Shown here: positions 55,908-64,000 of the stretch, piece by piece | Layout: each line of letters starts with the position of its first letter | Numbering within the stretch: position 1 is the first letter of the stretch | Assembly (NCBI GenBank): GCA_034231615.1 | Contig: CM067322.1 | Span: 101,579,587-101,643,586 of the forward strand | DNA from: Meghimatium bilineatum | Taxonomy: Eukaryota > Mollusca > Gastropoda > Stylommatophora > Philomycidae | Length of the DNA stretch: 64,000 nucleotides | Reading direction: 5' to 3' | Position numbers and translations under genes: made by a program | The notes under the pieces: model-generated | The model's input: the letters and a program-made list of their open reading frames with translations, nothing else | What the model was told of the DNA's origin: nothing | Databases searched by the model: none

Positions 55908-56000
55908 CACACATAATGACCAACGACAACACGGAAATAATCAAAATCATCTAAGTAAGAAGGTTTGCTTTGATTCTCCTTGTAGGTCCTTCAATAGCAG
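55908..56000. mobile_element. MITE-like family E, right part
   Basis: CATAATGACCAACGACAACA and GTTTGCTTTGATTCTCCTTG. CATAATG also ends the left part, which would fit a target duplication around the 515-bp insert. Confidence 0.5.
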
Positions 56001-56009
56001 GAGTCATGT

Positions 56010-56515
56010 TCAAGAACTGGTTGATGTCAGTGTGATTTCACTGGAGTGAGAGTCATGTTTAAGAACTGGTAGCTATCAGTGTGATTTCACTTCAGATCAA
56101 GAACTGGTTGCTATCAGTGTGATTTTACTTGATATCAAGAACTGGTTGCTATCAGTGTGATTTCACTTGATATCAAGAACTGATTGCTATCAGTGTGATT
56201 TCACTTGATATCAAGAACTGGTTGCTATCGGTGTGATATCACTTGATATCAAGAACTGGTTGCTATCAGTGTGATTTCACTTGATATCAAGAGCTGGTTG
56301 CTATCAGTGTGATTTCACTTGATATCAAGAACTGGTTGCTATCAGTGTGATTTAACTTGAGATCAAGAACTGGTTGCTATCAGTGTGATTTCACTTGATA
56401 TCAAGAACTGGTTGCTATCAGTGTGATTTCACTTGAGATCATGAACTGATTGCTATCAGTGTGATTTCACTTGAGAGTAAGAACTGGTTGCTATCAGTGT
56501 GATTTCACTTCCCCA
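56010..56515. repeat. 38-bp minisatellite, about 12 units
   Basis: AACTGGTTGCTATCAGTGTG then ATTTCACTTGATATCAAG; the end units vary (GAGATC, GAGAGT). Confidence 0.95.
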
Positions 56516-56519
56516 AGAA

Positions 56520-57190
56520 CATCTAATAGAACACATTATATAGAACGAACCAAAAACTCACAAGTAGTATTCCACTCCCCCCCCCTACCCCTACCAACAC
56601 GACATTAGGGTGAAGGACAAAAGACCAAACACTGTTGGATTAGCTGAAATGAAGAATTGATGAATTAAGTCTGTGACACGGGAAGGACGGTTGAGAGCTT
56701 TTTTTATGAATGAAAGATGTGACGTGTTTCTTGATACGGTTTGTGGATTCGACATATAAGGAAAGTGGGCGTGGTGTTCTAATGCCAAGTAGTAGGTGAG
56801 CGCATCACGTGATACGCATAGAACTGGAAAATGTCGGTGTAGTTTCTCATTTCCCTTACCCCCTCCTCCAACTTGTTGAGGGGGATTACAAATATAAGTG
56901 CCTGGTGTATTTTGGTTGCTAATCGAATCGTATCTAGGCCTCTGTGAACTGTTCTTCACCCAGGCAATTTCAACTGTCGCCATCACTCCACGAACAAGTG
57001 TCCATTATCACTGTTGGATGTTTCTGAAGTCTTCGTTCGATATTTAGCTGATCAGCGACATTGGAAAATTGATAAATTATTTCGCCCTGATTCCAGATTT
57101 AGGATTAAGTGTAATATTACTATATTTTTCGTGCTTACGTTTTCAAAGATATTTTACCAGATAGAGACCAGGTGATTGTGTGATAACAAG
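56520..57190. other. Unique sequence, possible ERR upstream region
   Basis: Mostly non-repetitive. If the candidate first exon at 57214 is real, this holds the promoter and 5' UTR. No convincing TATA box seen. An AAGGTCA core (preceded by AC) lies at 57186-57194. Confidence 0.35.
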
Positions 57191-57194
57191 GTCA

Positions 57195-57214
57195 GGATTC
57201 ATTTCTGTAAGATG
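57195..57214 (+). CDS. Candidate first coding exon of ERR-type receptor (end only)
   Basis: ATG at 57212-57214 is followed immediately by the donor GTAAGT. The next exon at 60809 is open from its first base in phase 0. Splicing would therefore give Met followed by [17 protein letters not shown] and the internal Met at 60860. Exon start and transcription start are unknown. The alternative is that translation begins at 60860 and this site is unused; RNA data would decide. Confidence 0.4.
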
Positions 57215-57654
57215 GTAAGTTACGCCGCCGGCAATCTCCTGACTGCTGTTGCTGTGTGAGTTTAAAATATTGTGTTAGCGCATTCAGTTAGTAAAGTCAG
57301 TTTCTCCGAAATAGTCTTGCGAAAAGATTCAAAAACAGCCTTACTTATTTTGCCCGATCAAATTATTTTTTACTTTTAAAAAAAAAATCTGTTGACATAA
57401 GAGTAAACTTCTATATATAGTGACAAAATAGTAAACTTATATATAAAGTGACAAATCATATTTTTATCAGCCAAGAAAAGTGACAATATTTGGGAAAGTC
57501 AAGGCCATCTAAAAATACGAGCATCATAGTAAGAGGATATTGTCAACAATTATTTCCGGGATTACCCGTACGATATTCATCAAGTTTTTCTCCAGCATAA
57601 TCAATACGCGACCAATTGCCAGATAAGGCATACCAGCGGAATAAAAAAAATAAA

Positions 57655-57965
57655 TAAACAATGTTCATTTGGGGACGGGGGGGGGGTGGGGGTGTCTGAA
57701 TAGGTTTGAGAGTTGGTGAAAATGAAGTGGGGGTTGACAAATGTTGGCGTAAAACAAGTGAATTGTGGCAAAATCTGAAGAAGAAAAAACATTTTGTGAT
57801 GTGCGACTTTTCATGCAAAAAATATTTTTGGAGGGAGGGGGTTAATTTGTTTTGACATAGTAATGCATGGTGGGGGGGGGAGGGGTATGATTCCAGTATT
57901 TTTGACAGTTTTTTGACAAAGGGGGGGGGGGTTGAGGGTAAAAAATTGGTACAAAAATGGAAAAC
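57655..57965. other. G-tract-rich sequence
   Basis: Three long G-runs (about 57677, 57871 and 57920) separated by TTTTTGACA-type sequence. It may be a decayed relative of MITE family D. The short frames here are artefacts. Confidence 0.4.
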
Positions 57966-57974
57966 TTTGGCGTA

Positions 57975-58810
57975 ATTTGTGGACAGTTCTTAGACTGTGA
58001 GAAAGTTGCCAGCAATATTTGTATTTAAACCTAGGCTGTGAGAGAGTTGCCAGCAATGTCTGTGTTTAAGTCTAGACTGTGAGAGAGTTGCCAGCAATGT
58101 ATGTGTTTAAACCTAGGCTGTGAGAGAGTTCCCAGCAATATTTGTATTTAAACCTAGGCTGTGAGAGAGTTCCCAGCAATATTTGTATTTAAACCTAGGC
58201 TGTGAGAGAGTTCCCAGCAGTGTCTGTGTTTAAACCTAGGCTGTGAGAGAGTTGCCAGCAATATTTGTATTTAAACCTAGGCTGTGAGAGAGTTGCCAGC
58301 AATGTCTGTGTTTAAACCTAGGCTGTGAGAGAGTTCCCAGCAATGTCTGTGTTTAAACCTAGGCTGTGAGAGAGTTGCCAGCAATATTTGTATTTAAACC
58401 TAGGCTGTGAGAGAGTTGCCAGCAATGTCTGTGTTTAAACCTAGGCTGTGAGAGAGTTGCCAGCAATGTCTGTGTTTAAACCTAGGCTGTGAGAGAGTTG
58501 CCAGCAATGTCTGTGTTTAAACCTAGGCTGTGAGAGAGTTGCCAGCAATGTCTGTGTTTAAGTCTAGACTGTGAGAGAGTTGCCAGCAATGTCTGTGTTT
58601 AAACCTAGGCTGTGAGAGAGTTGCCAGCAATGTCTGTGTTTAAGTCTAGACTGTGAGAGAGTTGCCAGCAATGTCTGTGTTCAAGTCTCGACTGTGAGAG
58701 AGTTGCCAGCAATATTTGTATTTCAATCTAGACTGTGAGAGAGTTGCCAGCAATGTCTGTGTTTAAACCTAGACTGTGAGAGAGTTGCCAGCAGTGTCTG
58801 TGTTTAAACA
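57975..58810. repeat. 41-bp satellite, about 20 units
   Basis: GCTGTGAGAGAGTTGCCAGC then AATGTCTGTGTTTAAACCTAG. Variant AATATTTGTATTTAA alternates. Located in the candidate first ERR intron. Confidence 0.96.
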
Positions 58811-58814
58811 ATCA

Positions 58815-59305
58815 TCTCCTGTGATGTTGACACATTCCGTAACATATTTTTTGATGTGAATATCTGTTGTTGAGGTCACTTATAGAACCGAAACGGACTC
58901 ATTCACGACTGAAACTCGCCCCGTGCACATCAGATCTGTATCTCTAGACTTAAAATAATGTTGTCAATGTCATTGCCCCATCTAGACGTCTTTTAATGTT
59001 ATACCTATAAATGTACTTATTTCTCTAGACTTATTTTAATTCTATGAATGCAAATAACCTGTATGCAAGCCCTTGGCCTGGTACAATATCCCGTATGCAG
59101 ACCTGGGCTTAGTAAAATTGACCGTGTGGAAATCTGGGCGTAGTAAATTAGCCCGTGTGGAAACCCTGGGCTTAGACGCAAACCCATATATAAGGAGGGG
59201 GTTTGAGTGTTCAACCCCCTCTCCCCCCTAACTCATCAGAACATAATTGTTAGTTCTAGGAATTTACCATAAGGTAGGTAGATCCCATCGCTTAACGTTT
59301 TTTTT
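58815..59305. other. No gene recognised
   Basis: Unassigned intronic-type sequence; TGGGCTTAG and CCCGTGTGGAAA motifs recur loosely at 59090-59180. Confidence 0.45.
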
Positions 59306-59311
59306 ACAAAA

Positions 59312-59512
59312 CTGTCATCGCTTTTCTAATCAAATATTTCTAATCAAATATTTCTAATCAAATATTTCTAATCAAATATTTCTAATCAAATATTTCTAAT
59401 CAAATATTTCTAATCAAATATTTCTAATCAAATATTTCTAATCAAATATTTCTAATCAAATATTTCTAATCAAATATTTCTAATCAATATTTCTAATCAA
59501 ATATTTCTAATG
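59312..59512. repeat. 14-bp minisatellite, about 14 units
   Basis: TTTCTAATCAAATA, one unit shortened. Confidence 0.96.
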
Positions 59513-59784
59513 AAATAGAGAAAATTACCCACGAAAACGGGCGATTATTTTTAGGAAGAACCCCCCCTCTTTAAACATACCTACGGCCCTGCTTGGATTT
59601 CTTGTGTAGTGGGATGCTAGATGTGCTATCACTATAGATGGGACAAACAGACCTGACACAAGAATCATGCACTAGTCGGCACAGACGTTTGCGCTACGCT
59701 CCTGACAGGACTTGATGACCCTGTTATACTGCTACACTGAAATGCCTCCCTTCGGGGTGTAAACATGCATCCTTACACACTATC

Positions 59785-59950
59785 TACCACCGAAGACGGA
59801 TTTGTTGGACCAGTGGCGCAAATAAAACGGCAACACAACGCATTTTCATTCTCTGGACTATATTCAACTGGAAATCTTGTAGGACCATTGTCCTGTTACA
59901 AGAGAAATCCAGCGGGAGTTTGAGAATGAACGCTGAAGAAGAAGAAACAT
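59785..59950 (+). mobile_element. SINE-like repeat family C
   Basis: CCGAAGACGGATTTGTTGGA, GGCAACACAACGCATTTTCA, AGCGGGAGTTTGAGAATGAA and a GAAGAAGAAGAA tail. Confidence 0.8.
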
Positions 59951-60064
59951 CATCTAGCACTGTCATGCCATGGAGACAGCGAACCGTATGGGATTTGAGT
60001 GTCATTTTGGTTAGTCAACTGAGGAGGACCCGTGCTTTTCTCAGCTCACAGCTAACGAGATTAT

Positions 60065-60515
60065 ATCACCATCACTGTAAATGTCCTCATGTCTCAAGAC
60101 TTCTTCTTGTAATATTATCACTGCAAATGTCCTCATGTCTCAAGACATCTTCTTGTAATATTATCACTGCAAATGTCCTCATGTCTCAAGACATCTTCTT
60201 GTAATATTATCACTGCAAATGTCCTCATGTCGCAAGACATCTTCTTGTAATATTATCATTGTAAATGTCCTCATGTCTCAAGACTTCTTCTTGTAATATT
60301 ATCATTGTAAATGTCCTCATGTCTCAAGACATCTTCTTGTAATATTATCATTGTAAATGTCCTCATGTCTCAAGACATCTTCTTGTAATATTATCACTGC
60401 AAATGTCCTCATGTCTCAAGACATCTTCTTGTAATATTATCATTGTAAATGTACTCATGTCTCAAGACATCTTCTTGTAATATTATCACTGCAAATGTCC
60501 TCATGTCTCAGAATG
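60065..60515. repeat. 46-bp minisatellite, about 10 units
   Basis: CCTCATGTCTCAAGACATCT then TCTTGTAATATTATCACTGC and AAATGT; CACTGC/CATTGT variants. Confidence 0.96.
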
Positions 60516-60559
60516 TCTTATAATCTGTTATCTTGTTTTGTAGACGTGCCCATGCCTCA

Positions 60560-60755
60560 TAGACAGTCCTCGTGTGTGTTATAGACGTGCCTCGTGTGTG
60601 TTATAGACGTGCCTCGTGTGTGTTATAGACGTGCCTCGTGTGTGTTATAGACGTGCCTCGTGTGTGTTATAGACGTGCCTCGTGTGTGTTATAGACGTGC
60701 CTCGTGTGTGTTATAGACGTGCCTCGTGTGTGTTATAGACGTGCCACGTGTGTGT
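60560..60755. repeat. 22-bp minisatellite, about 9 units
   Basis: GTGCCTCGTGTGTGTTATAGAC; ends about 55 bp before the splice acceptor of the ERR exon. Confidence 0.96.
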
Positions 60756-60808
60756 TTATCACCCAGAACATCCATCTTCGTTTCTAACATTAACGAATAT
60801 TTCCACAG

Positions 60809-61259
60809 GACGTTGACGACAATAGTCTTACCTATCGCCTTGGAACGTTGTGGGCTGGCATGGATCTTGACTCTGTAATCAAGTGTGAGCCCGACAGCCC
60901 TTTAGGCATCAGCAGCTGCTCACCGTCACACATGAATGACAGCTTCCCCCGTGACATGTTCGCATACGATCCTTCACCAGATGACTACGGTTCGGATCGC
61001 TCGTGGCCTGGAGACAGTGCCGACAGCGGTAATATCTCTCCGTGTAGTTCAGACAATACCCCACAGGAATTCTGCTCTAATTCGTTCAGTTCAGACAGCA
61101 CCAGACAGGAATTCTGTTCTAATTCCTTCAGTTTGGATAAAGAAGTCTGCGATGGAGCCAAGAGACTATGCTTGGTCTGCGCTGATGCAGCCTCAGGATA
61201 CCATTATGGCGTATCTTCCTGCGAAGCATGCAAAGCCTTTTTCAAAAGAACGATTCAAG
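60809..61259 (+). CDS. ERR: ERR-type nuclear receptor exon: N-terminal region and first zinc finger
   Basis: Encodes a DNA-binding transcription factor of the estrogen-related receptor type (NR3B), acting in the nucleus. Acceptor TTCCACAG (AG 60807-60808) and donor at 61260 (CAAG/GTAAGT), phase 1, bound the exon. From the internal Met at 60860: VIKCEPDSP (residues 6-14) fits the phospho-dependent sumoylation motif psiKxExxSP known in vertebrate ERRs. A Ser/Asp-rich region follows, including a 14-residue tandem duplication ([14 protein letters not shown] and [14 protein letters not shown]). Then [25 protein letters not shown] (P-box, residues 121-125) and AFFKRTIQ complete zinc finger 1 with its four Cys at 104, 107, 121 and 124. 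CEACKAFF and KRLCLVC favour ERR over ER (CEGCK). Second finger and ligand-binding domain are not in the window. Ala108 replaces the usual Gly. Confidence 0.92.
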
Positions 61260-61297
61260 GTAAGTCAAGCGTGTCATGTTCATTGGAGTAGACGAGT

Positions 61298-61510
61298 ATG
61301 TTTCTTCACAACCACATGTCTCTTGTATTGCTAGTTCTTCACAACCACATGTCTCTTGTATTGCTAGTTCTTCACAACCACATGTCTCTTGTATTGCTAG
61401 TTCTTCACAACCACATGTCTCTTGTATTGCTAGTTCTTCACAACCACATGTCTCTTCTATTGTTAGTTCTTCACAACCACATGTCTCTTCTATTGTGAAT
61501 TAGTTCACAA
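61298..61510. repeat. 33-bp minisatellite, about 6 units, just after ERR exon
   Basis: TTCTTCACAACCACATGTCT then CTTGTATTGCTAG; begins about 40 bp inside the intron. Confidence 0.96.
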
Positions 61511-61514
61511 CTAC

Positions 61515-61705
61515 ATGCCTCTTGTATTGTTAATTGGTTCACAATACAACACCACACTATTGATAGACACAATACAACACAACACTGTTGATCTTTGTAT
61601 TGGTAATTAGTTCAGCTGGTGACATTCTCCGTGGATCTCTAAGATGTCAGGATATGTTACGGGTTTAACCATGTCACGGTAACAGTTGGATATAAATTAT
61701 CTTTC
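61515..61705. other. Intronic sequence, no feature recognised
   Basis: A short ACAATACAACACCACACTATTG-like duplication (about 61541-61590) only. Confidence 0.45.
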
Positions 61706-61709
61706 TAAG

Positions 61710-61995
61710 TCCATTCTCACACTCCCGCAGATTAGTAGGATGTAGTCCAGAGAATAGAAGATGGTGTGACATGATTTACTACAGCTTGGCTGCGATGTAT
61801 GCGCCTTTCGGTCTGATACATCCGATATCAGCATGATTTTGGATGACTTTGGCCATCTTTAGGCCCACCGTGACAGCCATTTCCACCCCTTCAAAAAAAC
61901 AACCTTTTTAATAACTTCTTATGACATACATGGCAGGTAACACTGTTTTCTATTCATTGCTACCCTCTCGGGTCCCGGCAACACAGGCGAAGTAA
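61710..61995 (-). mobile_element. SINE-like repeat family A in ERR intron
   Basis: CAGATTAGTAGGATGTAGTC, CGCCTTTCGGTCTGATACAT, CGATATCAGCATGA and TCTCGGGTCCCGGCAACAC match 5985-6255. Confidence 0.75.
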
Positions 61996-62206
61996 ATAGA
62001 TAATACCGGTAGTTGCTTGACATTACACTGTTTTCTATCACTTTTTGGCAGCTTTACTACTGGCCTGTCAAACCGGTTAAAACTGGTTATACGGTCCTAG
62101 AGCGTATCCGTGCAACTAGCGATATATGCATTTCCACATGCTATGATGGCAGCCAATCCAGCATCCTTCTATCTTTCCGGTGGTCACTAACAGTTCAAAC
62201 TATATT

Positions 62207-62385
62207 CTTTTCATCACACGCCCAATACATTATGTCATCACACGCCCTATAAATTATGTCATCACACGCCCTATAAATTATGTCATCACACGCCCTATAA
62301 ATTATGTCATCACACGCCCTATAAATTATGTCATCACACGCCCTATATATTATGTCATCACACGCCCTATAAATCTTGATTGTAT
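62207..62385. repeat. 24-bp minisatellite, about 7 units
   Basis: TCATCACACGCCCTATAAAT plus TATG. Confidence 0.96.
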
Positions 62386-62454
62386 CTAACTTTTACTGCA
62401 ATTTGTTAATGTACTCCAGCATCTGTGAGGACTTTTCCAGTGGCTGCCATTAAG

Positions 62455-62665
62455 TACGCCAACAATTTTTTGGTTAATTTTTGACACTCCCCACCCCTTT
62501 GATGTCAAAAACTGTTAAGAATTCTCAGAAACCCCTGCTCAAATATATCAAACAAATTTTATCCACCCCTACCTCCCAAAAATTATTAAAGTAGAAAATT
62601 TACAAATAAATACTACATCATGTTTTCACATAATTGGTGTATTCAACAGTATTGTTGACGTCAGC
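62455..62665. mobile_element. MITE-like family D relative
   Basis: ACATAATTGGTGTATTCAAC and TATTGTTGACGTCAG at the right, and TACGCCAACAATTTTTTGG at the left, recall the ends of 9598-9793; C-rich interior. Confidence 0.4.
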
Positions 62666-62712
62666 TTTCGTCAACTTTTCTCCTATTTTTATTCCCTGTC
62701 AAGAAGTGTCTA

Positions 62713-62721
62713 AACTGTCTT
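62713..62721. repeat. Target-site duplication, left (9 bp)
   Basis: AACTGTCTT, repeated directly at 63559-63567. Confidence 0.8.
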
Positions 62722-63558
62722 GGAGGATGTACTACCTTGTGCCGAATGGAGTCTGGTACCCTCGGATTATCCAACAGCCTTCGAAGGAGTAATAACACTT
62801 AATAGAGAGTGCAGGGAATGGTGTCCGACAGTGGTCGAGTCGGAGGTGCTCGCTCTGATCAGTGAGAATTCCAGGGAAGGGGATATAATTATATATGCAG
62901 ATGGGTCGGTTGAGAGACACATCAGGAGTTCCTGGGCTTTCACGGCTCAAAGGTAGGGGGAGACTATCAGAGAGGAAAGTGGTGCATTCGTTCAGACGAC
63001 AAGCAGCATGACAATGGAGATCCTGGCGGTGACCAAAGCTTTGCAATGTGTCTGCTCACAGACTGTCTGCGAGCATGCCTGTGTACTCAGTGACTCCATG
63101 AACATGATTGTGAAAGTTCAGACGGGGTACGTTCGAGAACAGTGGCTGGATGCAGTGAATAATTCCTGTGTGCGTACAGTGACTTTTATTTTTGTGCCGG
63201 GACACGCGGGAGTCCGGAGTAATGAAAGAGCAGATAGGTTGGCCGCCCTCGCTGCTACTACGGCTGATGATGGAGCGTTGGATCGGGCAGTTATTTTGAA
63301 TGCCCTACGTAAAAACGCACGAACAAATGACTGTACAAGTGTTGATGACTCTTGTTCCATGATTAGAATAAAGGAACTTGGTTTGAAATGTGGTGTCGCT
63401 AGAAAGGAGAGTTTTCGTGGGCGAAAAAGAATGATGATCAATCAACAACGTACTGGGACTGTCAGTCAACGTGTAATGGCGGATACACTCAAGGAAAGAT
63501 CTGAGCACCTATGGACTTGTCAGGAGTGCAATTACGATGATCCAACGACTAACTAACT
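62722..63558 (+). mobile_element. 5'-truncated I-type LINE in ERR intron
   Basis: RNase H region of the same family as 21539-22816. Motifs: IIYADGSVERH (Asp), TMEILAVTKAL (Glu), VLSDSMNMI (Asp), FVPGHAGVRSNERADRLA (His, Asp), then the conserved tail GVARKESFRGRKRMMINQQR and DDPTTN. One in-frame stop (TAG at 62955) breaks the domain. It ends in about three to four CTAA units and is framed by 9-bp direct repeats, the signature of target-primed insertion. It starts within the linker before RNase H (DVLPCAEW), so it was dead on arrival. Confidence 0.9.
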
Positions 63559-63567
63559 AACTGTCTT
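63559..63567. repeat. Target-site duplication, right (9 bp)
   Basis: AACTGTCTT, overlapping the last CTAA unit. Confidence 0.8.
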
Positions 63568-63569
63568 AC

Positions 63570-63885
63570 TTTTTCAGACCCTCATTCCCTAATAGTTGAC
63601 GTAATTCATAGACAGTCCCTACAGCAGTTTTCTTAGATGTCCATGCATAGACCTCTAGAGATGATTACGTAAATAGAAAACATAAAACATTCTGAACGTT
63701 GCGTACAAACGGGAGCATAGCAGCGTAGATTTGAACCCGATCCGTTCAGTTGTCGTCAATTCACCTTGCAACACTAAAACCTCTGAATTTTGCAATAATC
63801 TTCTAGAAAATTCATTTTCACGTGATCCATCTGATGGAACCATGTTTCTATTTATATGTTATTTATGTTTATCGTCATACAACAT
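63570..63885. other. Intronic sequence, no exon recognised
   Basis: No second zinc-finger exon of ERR is visible here. Confidence 0.5.
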
Positions 63886-63889
63886 GAAG

Positions 63890-64000
63890 GTCTACTGGTC
63901 CGTGCAGTATCAACGTTTATTGGTCCGTGCAGTACCAACGTTTACTGGTCCGTGCAGTATCAACGTTTACTGGTCCGTGCAGTACCAACGTTTACTGGTC
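63890..64000. repeat. 25-bp minisatellite, cut by window end
   Basis: GTTTACTGGTCCGTGCAGTA then TCAAC, at least four units. Confidence 0.95.

Noticed and set aside
61260-64000. Second zinc-finger exon of the ERR gene
   Set aside because: Searched for a Cys-rich basic frame after an acceptor; only repeats, a SINE and a LINE were found, so it must lie beyond the window.

Overview
The window is animal nuclear DNA, most likely from a mollusc and probably a gastropod. There are no bacterial-style genes. It shows spliced exons with GT/AG borders, several clades of non-LTR retrotransposon, Penelope-like, Tc1 and mariner elements, tRNA-derived SINEs, MITEs and a very large load of minisatellites. 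The species guess is inference: I/Nimb-type RNase H retrotransposons with (CTAA)n tails fit what is known from snails, but nothing here proves the taxon. Most long open frames are artefacts of tandem repeats whose period is a multiple of three.

Host coding sequence is sparse. At the left edge (1268-1423, + strand) lies the last coding exon of an unidentified small membrane-type protein. At the right (60809-61259, + strand) lies a coding exon of a nuclear receptor of the estrogen-related receptor (ERR) type, carrying the N-terminal region and the first zinc finger and ending at a consensus splice donor. A candidate first exon ends at 57214 with an ATG directly before a GTAAGT donor and would join it in frame. 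The rest of the receptor lies beyond the window.

Layout: 1-2.9 kb, terminal exon, minisatellite and a retrotransposon fragment flanked by long direct repeats; 3-9 kb, satellites and a second copy of that retrotransposon; 9-17 kb, MITEs, SINEs and arrays; 17.2-24.1 kb, a 42-bp satellite split by a nearly complete I-type retrotransposon whose 5' half is inverted; 26.2-30.3 kb, a 22-bp array interrupted by a Penelope-like element and a Tc1 element; 30.5-39.9 kb, LINE remnants and arrays; 40.2-41.2 kb, an internally deleted mariner with matching 31-bp inverted ends; 41.2-57 kb, arrays, SINEs and MITEs; 57-64 kb, the ERR region with intronic repeats and a 5'-truncated I-type insertion.

The main pattern is that many minisatellites were born inside transposable elements. 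Segments of Penelope RT, Tc1 transposase, an RTE-like RT tail, a SINE and a tRNA-type Pol III box A are each tandemly amplified in place. The ERR exon itself carries an in-frame 42-bp tandem duplication. Conversely, other elements have inserted into older arrays. Three Penelope-type hammerhead-like motifs share an unusual paired core substitution.
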